Notes: generated from the letters alone by a model not told the origin. A stretch of 64,000 bases of DNA from Neodiprion pinetum (GCF_021155775.2 NC_060233.1:22051456-22115455), one strand, 5' to 3'. Shown: positions 41,147-52,600, counted from the stretch's first letter. Numbers and translations: made by a program.

Positions 41147-41407
41147 CAGAGACAATCCTACGACGTAAGAACGCGGACGGCTGCCTGACGTAACGCAACT
41201 GACGGACTGCCGGCACGGGACGGACGGACGGACAGACTGACGAGACACACACCGACAGAGCTCACAGCTAGAAGTAATATCACCATAGTTCCTGGCTGGG
41301 AGCGTTGCACAGGAGGTGGCGGTTTAGTGGGTAGGCCACCCTGGAGTCCCACATCCGCGCTAGCCCGTATGACTGGCGCGAATCCGTAACTTGGATTCCG
41401 CAACTCC

Positions 41408-41430
41408 TCGGAAAAAAAAAAAAAAAAAAA

Positions 41431-41460
<30 letters not shown>
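41408..41460. repeat. A-run plus AAT microsatellite at R1 3' end
   Basis: About 23 A residues followed by AAT units. Copy 1 ends the same way at 32955-33022, in inverse orientation. Confidence 0.9.
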
Positions 41461-41462
<2 letters not shown>

Positions 41463-41524
41463 AAATCTATAATTTTTCGATACGATTATGCTCATTTTAT
41501 TTTTTGGTGAACTTTTTTTTTCAT

Positions 41525-42707
<1,183 letters not shown>

Positions 42708-42716
42708 CCCCCTCCG
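42708..42716 (-). promoter_or_regulatory. Polypurine tract of the Gypsy element
   Basis: GGAGGGGG on the minus strand directly before the 3' LTR; such tracts prime plus-strand DNA synthesis. Confidence 0.7.
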
Positions 42717-43636
42717 TCAGAGGGAGCATAGCGGTAGATATGGTCCCGAATATGGGAAGCAAGAAGGTGGAAATGTCATATACAGTAGTGAAACATGATC
42801 TCAAAGTATGAGCTTAAAATTAATTTTATAATTTTTCTTATTATAGGTAGTGTATGGTATTTATAATCTGAATATAATATGTTGTCCGTATATATGAAAA
42901 TGATAATTGATGTGTGTTTACAAGTATGTAGTCGCAGTACGAATGTAGATTGAATATTGATTGATGCGTTTAGCAAAATTAGTTGGATATTTGAGGGTAA
43001 GTGTTTGTAATAGTAAGTTTATGTTTGAGATAGTATGGTTTATATTCTGGATTACGTATGAGCGTAAGGCATATAGTTATAATACTATGGTTACATAATG
43101 TTGTTTAAAGATAGGCGCCTAGGGTTAATGCGCATGGAAGCGGGTTAGTACACTTAAGACTAAACAACAATGATTTCTTTGATTCGCTGGGTACTAAGTA
43201 ATACTATATTTTTTTTTTTCTGGTATATCGAGATACAGAGTTTGACTTATTCGTACAATGATATCGTTTATGAGTGTAGATATATTTTGGGCTAATTGTA
43301 AACTAAGGGTATAAGATCGTCATTACAATCATTTCAGTGCAGTAGTGTACACAAGTATTTATTTTACTTATGTCTGTTTGACAGCGCAACAGCAGATCTT
43401 GGTAGCAATATAGTAGTTGCCTACTTGTAATAAGGTTTTTGTAAGGTTTTAAGTACTGGTGGGTTTAAAGGAAGCGGAGGTGATGTGTGAGGAACTGCAT
43501 GATGGGTTTCTACTTCGTTGGGAATGGGTAGGACAGAAGAAGTAGGTGGGTGGATAATATTTAGCTCGATTGGATTGCCATACCCTGTTTGTTGGTTGTA
43601 CTGTGTTTGCTATTGAAGGGATAATGTCGGATTTTA
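42717..43636 (-). other. Gypsy 3' untranslated region
   Basis: 920 bp between the integrase stop and the polypurine tract. No envelope-like ORF is present; AT-rich with no recognisable feature. Confidence 0.6.
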
Positions 43637-44794
43637 CTATGTATGTACGATTTTCAGTTTATTAAGATGAACTATTTTTGTTTTGTTTAGCGTGAGGTAT
43701 ATTTCGGCGTTAACGTCATCTATGATTCGTTTGATTACATACGGGCCTTTATAATGATCTTGGAATTTTGACCTTGTTTCGTTTAATAGGTAGACAGTTT
43801 GTCCTACTTCAAATCGTTGTGGGTTAATCGTTCTGTCGTAGTGTTCTTTACTTTTCTGTTTAGCTTGTTTCAGGTTCAACGCGGCGCGTTTACGGATGTC
43901 TGTGAGATTCGCTATTAGATCGAGGAGGAATGTATCGTATGTATGCGTGGATGTGTTGCTTAGTATCGCATCTGTCGGTAGTTCAGCTTCCGAGCCGAAG
44001 ATCAGCTGGTGAGGTGAATAATGTGTACTGTCGTGTTTCGCTGTATTATAGCAGAAAATGGCGAAACGTATGAATTCATCCCAATCTTTATCTTCGTTGG
44101 TGTAATGTTTGATGTATTCGGTAATTACAAGGTGACTTCTTTCTAATGAGCCGTTTGATTGCGGTCTATAGGCGGTTGTTCGTAGTCGTTTAATTTTGAA
44201 GAGCTTGCATATTTTTTTGAAAGCGGTACTCATGAAGTTTCGTCCCTGGTCAGTGAGTATAGTTCGTGGAGATCCATAGCGCGTGATGTATTCTTTAGCG
44301 AATACTGTCCCTATCGTCTTTGCCGTAGCATCGGGAATTGAAATGGCGTCTAAGAACTTGGTCAGATTGCACTGGATCGTCAAAAGGTAGCGGTTATTCG
44401 ATTTCGTAACAGGGAGTGGACCAATCAAATCTAGAGCTACTTTGTCAAAGGCCTCTGCGGGCGTGTCAGTGATTGCCATGGGTAATTTTGTTTTGATCCT
44501 GACTAGTTTTTTCCTCTGGCAACTGCCGCAAGATCTGATGATATTTTGAATTTGCTTTTTCATATTTGGCCAAAAATATTTTGCTCTTATTTTATTGAAA
44601 ATTTTTGTAACGCCTTGGTGTCCTCCGATCAGTGACTCGTGGTACTCTTTGATCATGTCTTCGCGTAATCGTTCGTCTGGTATAATTGTAGTATTTCTAC
44701 AAAGTGTTACTCGAATGTCTGAATCCGCAAAAATGTGATAAATGAGTTTTTTAAAGATAGATCGTAGAATATCATCAACTCCTGGTCCTGACAT
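43637..44794 (-). CDS. Gypsy integrase, with end of second macro domain
   Basis: 385 codons counted from the Met at 44794, in the same frame as the macro ORF and separated from it only by a TAA at 44801-44803. The first 35 residues (GPGVDDILRSIFKKLIYHIF) complete the second macro domain. Then follow the HHCC zinc motif (H52, H59, C89, C92), the catalytic D122 (ALDLIGPLP), D182 (TDQGRNF) and E218 (NGSLERSH), with 35 residues between the last two, and a C-terminal GPYVIKRIIDD domain. It inserts element DNA with 4 bp staggers, as seen. Confidence 0.9.
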   Translation of the reverse strand: MSGPGVDDILRSIFKKLIYHIFADSDIRVTLCRNTTIIPDERLREDMIKEYHESLIGGHQGVTKIFNKIRAKYFWPNMKKQIQNIIRSCGSCQRKKLVRIKTKLPMAITDTPAEAFDKVALDLIGPLPVTKSNNRYLLTIQCNLTKFLDAISIPDATAKTIGTVFAKEYITRYGSPRTILTDQGRNFMSTAFKKICKLFKIKRLRTTAYRPQSNGSLERSHLVITEYIKHYTNEDKDWDEFIRFAIFCYNTAKHDSTHYSPHQLIFGSEAELPTDAILSNTSTHTYDTFLLDLIANLTDIRKRAALNLKQAKQKSKEHYDRTINPQRFEVGQTVYLLNETRSKFQDHYKGPYVIKRIIDDVNAEIYLTLNKTKIVHLNKLKIVHT

Positions 44795-44800
44795 GGGGAA

Positions 44801-46075
44801 TTATATGGACCGAATGTCTAGTCCGGACAAGATAATCCTCAAGTTAACTAACGTGTAGAAAATGTCGTCAAGTCTGCCCGGGTCTGATTGACGTGGTTTC
44901 ACTACGAGGGTAAATATGTATTTGTTGTTTTCCAACCGAGTTTTAATTACGTCGGATATTTCTGGATTCTGGTTTTGAGAGGATTCCATGCTTATTAGAT
45001 TTCCGTTCATCAACTGTTTTTCTAGTCCTTCTGTCCAACCACAATTAGCTGATACGAAATGAGCGTAATTATCGCACAACATGAAAAGTCCGTCATTAGT
45101 TTCGGTTACGTTGGGTGTTGGTAATATGTCATTTTGATTTTGTATGAAGTAATCTAAGCAACAAAAGTTGTCATTGTCAATATGGGGGCGGTCCGGTTTT
45201 CGCTCTTCGGGATTGTCGCGACGTTGTGAGCCTAAAGGTGGTAGCGTTGGCGTAGGTACAACGGAGGCATCGCTATCCGTGTTTTCAACAGCTGACTCTG
45301 GATCATTTGTCACGGAGTCACTCTCCGAGATATCAGTTGGGTAGCGCAAGGGAGTAGAAACCGGAGCATGTCTTGGAGCTGATCTAGTGCCGGTCCGACG
45401 CATTGGCCGACGAGTTAAAGGGGGAGCAGGGATTCTGGGTGTTGATGCGTCTGCTTCAGATTCAGAAGATGTCGAGTCATAAGTCGGGTTTTGATAATTA
45501 CAAATGGTGATCGTTATGTCGGAGTCTTTGAATATGTAATGGATCATCCGATTAACAAGGTTCCAGTCACACGTATCTAAGCCGCAGCCTAGTTTTGGAA
45601 TCGAGAGCGATTTGACTTTGTCTTGTTCTAAACAATTCTTTAGATTTACTAGGGCGTTGAACAGTGTTCCTTCAGTTGGTTTCTGGTAGTGGTATTTTTT
45701 GGTTACTAGATTGTAAATGAGGCGGTTATCATGTGGCAGTGTCAATACGTTCGTTACTTCAGGGTCTAGTTGTTGTAGTTGATCTTGGGTGATTATTTTC
45801 CTATTGATTAGTCGTCCCGCGACTCCTCGTGATGTCTTGCAGTCTGCCGAGATGCAGTGGGCTAGGTTTTCTTGTCTGTCGAGGAGATTGGCGCGTATCT
45901 CTTGAATAAATTTACTATGCGTTAATGGTAGGTGGTTGAGATCTGTTACGAATTCCATGAATCGAGGGGCGTAATTTCGTGCTTTACTGGTAGTGGCTTC
46001 GGGTGTCGGCTTATTCAGTGTGTCGAACTGTTCTTCACGTATTTTAACACTACGACCCTGGGGCTTACCGGAGTT
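44801..46075 (-). CDS. Tandem macro-domain (TARG1-like) part of Gypsy pol
   Basis: Open frame in phase with RT upstream and integrase downstream. The Met at 45958 gives 385 residues. Macro domain 1 (about residues 18-157) shows LAHCISADCK, NRLIYNLVTKKYHYQKPT, then SIPKLGCGLDTCDW and a final DITITIC strand. This is the layout of TARG1/OARD1-type ADP-ribose hydrolases, including the TKK lysines and the GCGLD aspartate. A Ser/Pro-rich linker follows (160-260). Macro domain 2 (from about 287) shows AHFVSANCGW and IFTLVVKPRQSDPGRLDD; it is interrupted by TAA 44801 and completed in the integrase ORF (GPGVDD). Domain 1 could bind or remove ADP-ribose; domain 2 is less conserved. Confidence 0.85.
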   Translation of the reverse strand, partial: NSGKPQGRSVKIREEQFDTLNKPTPEATTSKARNYAPRFMEFVTDLNHLPLTHSKFIQEIRANLLDRQENLAHCISADCKTSRGVAGRLINRKIITQDQLQQLDPEVTNVLTLPHDNRLIYNLVTKKYHYQKPTEGTLFNALVNLKNCLEQDKVKSLSIPKLGCGLDTCDWNLVNRMIHYIFKDSDITITICNYQNPTYDSTSSESEADASTPRIPAPPLTRRPMRRTGTRSAPRHAPVSTPLRYPTDISESDSVTNDPESAVENTDSDASVVPTPTLPPLGSQRRDNPEERKPDRPHIDNDNFCCLDYFIQNQNDILPTPNVTETNDGLFMLCDNYAHFVSANCGWTEGLEKQLMNGNLISMESSQNQNPEISDVIKTRLENNKYIFTLVVKPRQSDPGRLDDIFYTLVNLRIILSGLDIRSI

Positions 46076-47980
46076 TTAGTGTGATTTAGATGAGGTGAGT
46101 GGTTGAACTCGTTCCGTAGTTTGCTTGATCGTTTTATCGACTACGATCGGTGCCTCCGTTGCGCTGCTATTGTCAGTCATACTGGCACTTGAGTCAGAGG
46201 TAACAGTAGAACTCGAAGTGTCTTGTAATGCTTTGTTTCGTCTTCGTGGGGAAGGGCTGGTGGATTCATGTGCAGATCCATGCGCTCGTATTGGGTGCTG
46301 GTCTACATGTTTCATTCGCTTGTGAGCGCCGGTAGATGAAGATAGCGTATCCGGTTCGCGAGCGCGTGTTGGATGTTGGTGAGCTATTTTGGTGAGTTTG
46401 TGAGCGCTGGTAGACGAAGACAGCGTATCTGATTCGCGAGCACGTGTTGGGTATTGGTGAGCTACTTTGGCGCGCTTGTGGGCGTCAGTAGATGAGCATT
46501 CTGTATCGGGTCGTGGCCGTTTTGAGGTAATAGGTAGAATTCGGAAATTGTCGACAGGTGGATTTCTGGAAAGCGCGTCTGCGTTGGACTTCGCTATTCC
46601 TTTTTCAAGTTTTGTGACGTACGAATATTCTTCCAACTTCAGTCTCCAGTGCATTAGACGAGAAGTCGGGTCCCGTACGTTTTTTATCCACTTCAGTCGT
46701 TCGTGGTCTGTTACCAGGGTGAAGGTTCTACCGTAAAGGTAAGGACGAAAATGTTTGACGGCATGAACGACTGCTAAGAATTCTTTTTCGGACACCGAGT
46801 AATTGATTTCGGCCTTTTGTAACACCCTCGATGCATACGCGATTGGTAAATCCTCGCCATCTTTGTCTTGACTAAGTATTGCTCCTATTGCATACTTTGA
46901 AGCGTCGGTTGTTAGGATGAAGGGTTTTTCGAAGTCTGTATACTGCAGTATCGGTTCTCGACACAGACTATCGCGTAGTGTTTCGAACGCAAATTGATGT
47001 TCTGCTGTCCATAGGAAAGGGCTATTCTTCTTTAGCAAATTATTAATAGGTCTAGCAATTTTTGAAAGGTTAGGAATGAATCTTCGGTAGTAGCCTATCA
47101 AGCCTAAAAATTGTTTGATCTGTTTAGGATTCTTGGGAACTGGGTAGTTTTTTATTGCTGATATCTTCTTGGGATTAGGTTTCAATCCATTTTGAGTGAT
47201 GACGTGACCTAGGTATGCTACTTCTTTACGCAGAAATTCACATTTGTCTGGCTGCAGGGTTAGTCCTGCATCAGACAATCTCTTCATGAGTTTCTGAAAT
47301 TTGGTTTCGTGCTCCTCCAAGGATCGGGAGTAAATGACTATATCATCCAAATAGACAAACATATCTGTACCCTGTAATCCCGATAGAACCTGATCCATTA
47401 GACGTTGAAAGGTGAATGGGGCATTTTTTGAGCCAAATGGCATTCTAGTATACTCGAAATGGCCGTGAGGAGTCGGAAAAGCGGTCTTTGCGCTGTGATC
47501 GGGATGCATTGGAATTTGGTGGAACCCGGAAGCCAGGTCGAACGTTGAGAAATATTTTGCGGAGCCTAGCTGATCTAGGATATCGACGATATTTGGTAGC
47601 GGGTAAGCGTCGCCAATGGTTTTTTCGTTCAGTTTCCGGGAGTCAATGACCATTCGCCACTCCTTTTCGCCGCTAGCATCTGATTTCTTGAGGATGATCC
47701 AAACCGGAGAATTGTAAGGAGATGAAGAATGTGTGATAATGTTCTGATCAAGGAGTTTGGTCACTTGTTTTTGTATTTCGTCTTTGTGTACTCTTGGGTG
47801 TCTGTATTGTTTGGTATGAATTGGTGCGTCATTGGTAGTAGGGATCGTATGGCTGACTGAGTTTGTATGTCCCAGGGTGTCACCCGGGAGGAAAAATAAA
47901 TGGTTGAATTTGATAGCAAGATTAACTATTAATTGTTTTTCTTCGTCGTTCAAATGATCCAATCGTAACTTTTCTTTCAA
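46076..47980 (-). CDS. Gypsy reverse transcriptase and RNase H
   Basis: 634 codons, part of a polyprotein; the first codon is not a true start. RT motifs: FDLASGFHQIPM (147-158), RMPFGSKNAPFTFQRLMD (179-196) and the catalytic YLDDIVIY (210-217). The connection is followed by RNase H-like TTDAS (357-361), VSEKEFLAVVHAV and VTDHERLKW. A linker at 492-569 has three 26-residue repeats (DTLSSST.AHK...HQHPTRA), followed by a Ser/Thr-rich tail. TAA at 46076-46078 then interrupts an otherwise continuous frame into the macro domains. Closest in style to 17.6/297 elements. Confidence 0.92.
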   Translation of the reverse strand: MKEKLRLDHLNDEEKQLIVNLAIKFNHLFFLPGDTLGHTNSVSHTIPTTNDAPIHTKQYRHPRVHKDEIQKQVTKLLDQNIITHSSSPYNSPVWIILKKSDASGEKEWRMVIDSRKLNEKTIGDAYPLPNIVDILDQLGSAKYFSTFDLASGFHQIPMHPDHSAKTAFPTPHGHFEYTRMPFGSKNAPFTFQRLMDQVLSGLQGTDMFVYLDDIVIYSRSLEEHETKFQKLMKRLSDAGLTLQPDKCEFLRKEVAYLGHVITQNGLKPNPKKISAIKNYPVPKNPKQIKQFLGLIGYYRRFIPNLSKIARPINNLLKKNSPFLWTAEHQFAFETLRDSLCREPILQYTDFEKPFILTTDASKYAIGAILSQDKDGEDLPIAYASRVLQKAEINYSVSEKEFLAVVHAVKHFRPYLYGRTFTLVTDHERLKWIKNVRDPTSRLMHWRLKLEEYSYVTKLEKGIAKSNADALSRNPPVDNFRILPITSKRPRPDTECSSTDAHKRAKVAHQYPTRARESDTLSSSTSAHKLTKIAHQHPTRAREPDTLSSSTGAHKRMKHVDQHPIRAHGSAHESTSPSPRRRNKALQDTSSSTVTSDSSASMTDNSSATEAPIVVDKTIKQTTERVQPLTSSKSH

Positions 47981-49323
47981 AATCTCAAGGCGTCTCGAAT
48001 CGTAATTTGGGGATGTGGGAAGAACGCGATTCTCGATCCTTTTTTTTTTTCGTGTAAGACCTGTGCTAGTAAGACCTGTCCGCTGCTTGCAGTACTTGTA
48101 CGCGTTAGGTGTGTTTTTGCACTAAGCGTGGCGGTGCTCGCAAGTTCATCGACTTCTTCTAGTGTTACGACTGGTCTTCTTATTTCCACTGCTGATTCGT
48201 TGGAATTTATTGCATAAACGTAAGCAAACCCTTGTTGGTTGGTAACCAGGGTCTGTCCTAGGAATATGTTAGCGCCTACTTCCAACTGTTCTATGAATCC
48301 CGTTTTTACCGAGGGATTCGAAATTTTTAGTGCAATCACCTGAGCCGTTCGTGGTGGTATCAATATGTAGTCTTCGTTTAGGAGTTTGAATGGTTTGCTA
48401 GTATTGTTCGGTATTATTTTTTCTGTTTCGAAAGATATCGTTGCATTTTCGTTCCGTAAAAATATCGATCCTAAGATTCCGTCTTCTTGTATCGGAAACA
48501 GATCGTCGACTATATGGAATATATAAAGGTTGTCACCGATTCGAATGCTAGTTGTTCCTACTACTTTTATTGGCTCATGTATAGCACTGGTAACGTGGAT
48601 CTGACCTTCGAGTAATTAACACGGAACATGCGGATGTATTGCTCCGAGTTTAATTATGTTTACGTCAGCACCGGTGTCAACTATAAATGTGCTGGGTTGT
48701 CGTGTGAGTTCACCGGTGGTTATTCGAACCTTCGGTGTTTGTGTGACAGATGTTATGAGGATACGCGGTGGTGTTTTTGTGTTGGTTCTATGCTTGTTGA
48801 AGGGAATAACGCCGGTTTCGCGAGAGATAAGGTAGTTGTTTTTGAAACAGATAGTCGCCTTTTCCGAACGTAAAAAGTCTGCACTCAGTATACCGTCATC
48901 GATGATAGGGAAGGAGTTATCGACAAGATGGAATTCGTGGCGTGTATTAGCTAACTCGATGTAGAGACTTCCTATTGTTCTAATGGATTCTTCCGTTATC
49001 CCTGAAATCTGCCCAATGTCCGTCTTTGTGACGTGGACTCTTGGGTCGATTTTATCGATTTTTAACAAATTAATATTAGCGCCAGTATCTATTATTAGTG
49101 TCACGTACCCATTCAAAGACTGCGGGCATTGTGTTCGAATCTGTGGAGGGCCAGATTCTATTTGTACGGAGCTGACGTTTGGTTTGGACGCTGCTCCGGT
49201 TTGAGGGAGGTCGATGCGTCCGCGCGACCATCCCTGAACTCGTTTAAATGGCTCGCGTTGCCTGAATATTCGCGATGTTGCTTTGCTTCGTATGAAACTT
49301 CCGGGTGGATTCCTGTATCGCAA
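47977..49323 (-). pseudogene. Two tandem aspartic protease domains of the Gypsy element
   Basis: One frame with a TAA at 48616-48618. Protease 1: LIIDTGANINLLKI (DTG at residues 79-81 from 49323) and flap-side DDGILSADFLRSEKATICF. Protease 2: FIVDTGADVNIIKLG (DTG at 216-218), interrupted by the TAA, then EDGILGSIFLRNENATISF. Both therefore keep the active-site Asp and the matching C-terminal motif. The frame overlaps the end of gag, and a run of A residues near 48040-48050 (minus) shifts it out of phase with RT. Retroelement proteases normally act as homodimers; a tandem pair could fold as one chain. Confidence 0.8.
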
Positions 49324-50369
49324 TTCTCGTTCGAGTAGTCTTGTGTTACGTAATTAACCCTGAAGTTCGATCGTGAAGGATTTGGTGTGTTACATTGTTG
49401 TGAGCGTTGACTGTCATTTCGCGTCTGGTCTAAAGGTTGGTTTGTCGGGTCTCTTGCTCGATATTGGGTATTGGGATTGTTCTGTTGTTGACGATTAGTG
49501 TTATTTCGGAAAACTCTTGAATTTTGGTGGAATTTTGGATTCTGGGGATATTGGGAACGATTTGAGCGGCAATTATCGTTTGAGTGGCCTTTGCCACCAC
49601 ACTGCGTGCAAGTTGTGTTGTTGCGCTGCCTTGTTCTGCACTCTTCTATACTATGACCTGCCTTCTTGCAGTATCTATACACTACTAATACGGAAGGTTG
49701 TTCAGGACAATATTTATCGATGTGATCGGTTAATTTACATATACTACATTTTATATGGTTTTGTGTTTCGTAGTTAGTATCACGGTATGAGGCTAGTTTA
49801 AGTCTATCTGATAATAGTTTTTCAGTCTTGGTGGCCGTGTCCATAGCCATTTGTAGGGTTTGTGGATTCTCATGAGCTACTCTCATTTCTAATTCGTCTA
49901 GTAATCCTTTGATAAATCTTAGTCTTGCGGTCTCTTTGATATTTTTCTTTAGCACTTGAGCATCACTGATAGATTCTGAGGCATCTATTGATTCGCACGC
50001 TTGTCTTAACAGATGTCTTATTCTAGCACCGTAATCTAGAACACTCTCGTTTCGCCTCTATGCCGATTGTGCGAGGTCTAGCTGGATATCTGGGAGGTGT
50101 TGTTTAGACACGTAGGCCTGTTTTAGGCAGTATAGCAAATCTCGAAGAGAATCCGGATTATCTGACTCCATATATTTACTTGCGTCGCCTTCGATTTTCG
50201 TGCGAATAAGTGTGGAGAATAAATTCAGTTCTCTGGCTAAGACAGCTTGTTTTGCGCATTCTACTTTAGTTATGAATTCGGATACGGGCATATTAGTGCC
50301 ATTGAACGTGGGAATCAGAGCTAATGCATCTTTAAGAGGCAGGTGCGGAAAAGTGCTTTCGGTAGCCAT
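49158..50369 (-). pseudogene. Gypsy gag with zinc knuckles
   Basis: ATG at 50369. One frame to 49158 with a TAG at 50058-50060. The N-terminal capsid-like region includes LIPTFNGTNMPVSEFITKVE, and NESVLDYGARIRHLL follows the stop. Three zinc knuckles follow: CSICKLTDHIDKYC, a degenerate one (YRYCKKAGHSIEEC, first Cys replaced by Tyr) and CTQCGGKGHSNDNC. The tail is rich in Asn, Gln and Arg. It forms particles and binds element RNA. Confidence 0.88.
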
Positions 50370-50823
50370 GTGGTAAATTTTAATCTAGGATTTGTCGACT
50401 TACAAAGTAAAGATGAAAAGGAGGAATGAAAGAAAATGTTGCCTTTTTCCGTGAGGATGTTGGTCCAGCGATTTCGTGTCTGTAGGCGGTGATGACGTCG
50501 GTGTGGGTTGTGTTGTACTAGAAGTCGTGAAGAATGGAGATGTCGTCGTAAGAGCAGCATAAGATAGTTTTTCAGCAATGTCGATTTGGAGATACGGATT
50601 TGTCTGTGACGTTCGTGTGAACCAGAGATCGTTGATTGCGTTAAACGTAGAATATGGCTTTCAGAGTGTCTTCAACACCATCACACAGTGGTATTACTTT
50701 TCTATTAACATCACTGAGCTTGCACACTTCAGAACCGGTCTATCAGATGGCACTTCATGCGTAGCACACACGTAAAATTGTATCACTGGATTTCCGGAAA
50801 GCGAAGGCCACCGCTGCCACCAA
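50370..50823 (-). other. Gypsy leader with primer-binding region
   Basis: 454 bp between gag and the 5' LTR. On the minus strand the LTR is followed by TTGGTGGCAGCGGTGGCC, a candidate primer-binding site; I do not assign the tRNA. No coding feature. Confidence 0.55.
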
Positions 50824-51265
50824 TGTTACGTCCGTGAGTAGAGTTACTCCTGAGCGGTAAGAGTAAACTGGTTGGCTTCGCTTTTACGTTCCAGGTCAAC
50901 CGGAAATCAGGATGAGGATTGAATGACGTAGGGTTTGTTTGAGATATTACTTATATATTTATTTCGAGGAAGCTCAGATGGCGGTAAAAACGAAGTGTGC
51001 TGTATTAAGCTATGTACGAATTCTAGATGTGACGTTGTTGAGAGTTAGAATAGGAGTGTGCCTCGAGACGTGAAACGTACGGGTGCAGAAAAGGTGTGAC
51101 AATGCTAGGAGTAGGGAATGGAATTTGATGAGTAAGCGCGATAGTGAATAGCGTAAGACTACGTAGAGATAAGAGGACAGGACAGAGACCATGAGATTAA
51201 TGTAAGAACTGTGGGAAAGTTAGCGAGTAGGAAAAATAGAGAGAAGTGGTATGCTGGACGTAACA
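50824..51265 (-). repeat. 5' LTR of the Gypsy element, internally deleted
   Basis: 442 bp. It is collinear with the 3' LTR except that about 740 bp are missing after TTTGATGAG. The shared parts differ by only a few percent by eye. Confidence 0.9.
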
Positions 51266-51660
51266 TCATTTTCGGAAATTTTTCTTCGTTTTCTGGAAAC
51301 TTTTTTTACGTGCTAATTAAATGGGAAAAATGTTTTCTGGAAACTTTTTTCACGTGCTAATTAAATGGGAAAAATGTTTTCTGGAAACTTTTTTCACGTG
51401 CTAATTAAATGGGAAAAATGTTTTCTAGAAACTTCTTTTACGTACTAATTGAATGGGAAAAATGTTTTCTGAAAACTTTTTTTCATTTTCTGAAAACTTT
51501 TTTTTGTTCTCTGGAAACTTTTTTTCATTTTCTGAAAACTTTTTTTACGTGTTAATCAAATGGGAAAAAAGTTTTCGGAAAACTTTTTCTCATTTTCTGA
51601 AAACTTTTTTCGTTTTCTGGAAACTTTTTTCCATTTCCTGAAAACTTTTCTCGTGGTAAA
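51266..51660. repeat. Minisatellite of TTTTCTGGAAACTTTTTT units
   Basis: Tandem units of about 50 bp (GTTTTCTGGAAACTTTTTTCACGTGCTAATTAAATGGGAAAAAT) grading into shorter 23-25 bp units. The Gypsy element was inserted into this array: its TCAT duplication occurs in the unit TTTTTTTCATTTTCTG. Confidence 0.85.
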
Positions 51661-51953
51661 CGAATTAATATGAATAATTGTTCAATATATTAATAATAAA
51701 TAAATAAATAATTGATGAATATATGAATTTACACGGTATTCGAATTTCAAAACTTCCATCTGCTCAATATCGTATTGCTGGCGAAACGTCTCTGCTTCAT
51801 GTAGTATCGCCCTGGGTGTCAAACGCATATATTTACCACGGTTCTATGCCCTCTGTTCCAGCCTACGGCTAGTTCATTGCGGGGTTGCAGCACACCCTCC
51901 AAGTTCTGGTGCCTGTTTGCCCAGGTATCGGATATATCGATAAGATTATGCCA

Positions 51954-52600
51954 CTACTCGAACGAACCGTATGGATTGTTTACGTCAAAATACATGAGAT
52001 ACGATTCCACGTTACTAGGATCAAAATCTTTTCCCATAAACCTGTTATTTACCCTAGCGTGTCGATCAGAATATTGAAAATTTACTCCCGCGTATTTGAG
52101 CATAGCATCGGAGGCAAGTCCCCGGCACTGTGCGGTAGTGCAACGGATGTAAATCACATGTTCTGAAACATCTGGTCAGATCGCCGTTTTGCATTTATCA
52201 ATCTCTATAGTTCTCCATTGGTTCTAAATGGAATTCTTCCCAAACATTTTTAGCATGCTTGTAATCGTCGTTTGAAATATTTGCATTACATAGGTGTAAG
52301 CAGAAATGCTTCTTTACAGGTAGCTGAGTTTCATCGAGCTTCTCCCAGCAATCAACGTATTCATGGGGAAAACGTCGTTGCCAGTCATCAAACTGAAATG
52401 AGTCTGGTTATTGCAGAATTTACGCGGTGTATGTTTATCTGCATCATTCAAATATGTGGAAAGTTTATGGAAAGGATGTTGCTAGCCACAAAAATCAAAA
52501 CGAATCGATGAATCTCAAGCACATTATTGTTCCATCAACGCATTCGCGAATGAGATATATTTTTCCTTATTTATTGACAGCAGCGTAATTTTATGGGGGA
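51954..52600 (-). pseudogene. Third PolB fragment, minus strand
   Basis: Translating the minus strand gives, around 52390-52190, YVDCWEKLDETQLPVKKHF and NISNDDYKHAKNVWEEFHL, then at 52157-51954 AMLKYAGVNFQ, ARVNNRFMGKDF and ESYLMYFDVNN. These are PolB segments in the correct order, closest to the relic at 29197-32667. Several indels and stops are present, and the C-terminal third is missing: only weak traces remain before the shared flank at 51790. Confidence 0.78.

Larger units (their letters stand above)
36456..41424 (+). mobile_element. R1-clade non-LTR retrotransposon, copy 2, near full length
   Basis: Plus-strand element with a GC-rich 5' UTR containing two diverged tandem units (GAAGTGACGACCCCG at about 36487 and 36608), ORF1, ORF2, a 3' UTR and an A-run (41410-41432). 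An AAT microsatellite follows (to about 41460), and AAT-rich DNA also lies just before its 5' end (36405-36455). ORF1 and ORF2 both contain lesions. Confidence 0.82.

Noticed and set aside
33239..41403. Numerous additional frames of 60-250 codons on both strands
   Set aside because: Antisense or shifted frames of the GC-rich R1 ORFs; the true frames have RT, endonuclease and zinc-knuckle motifs.
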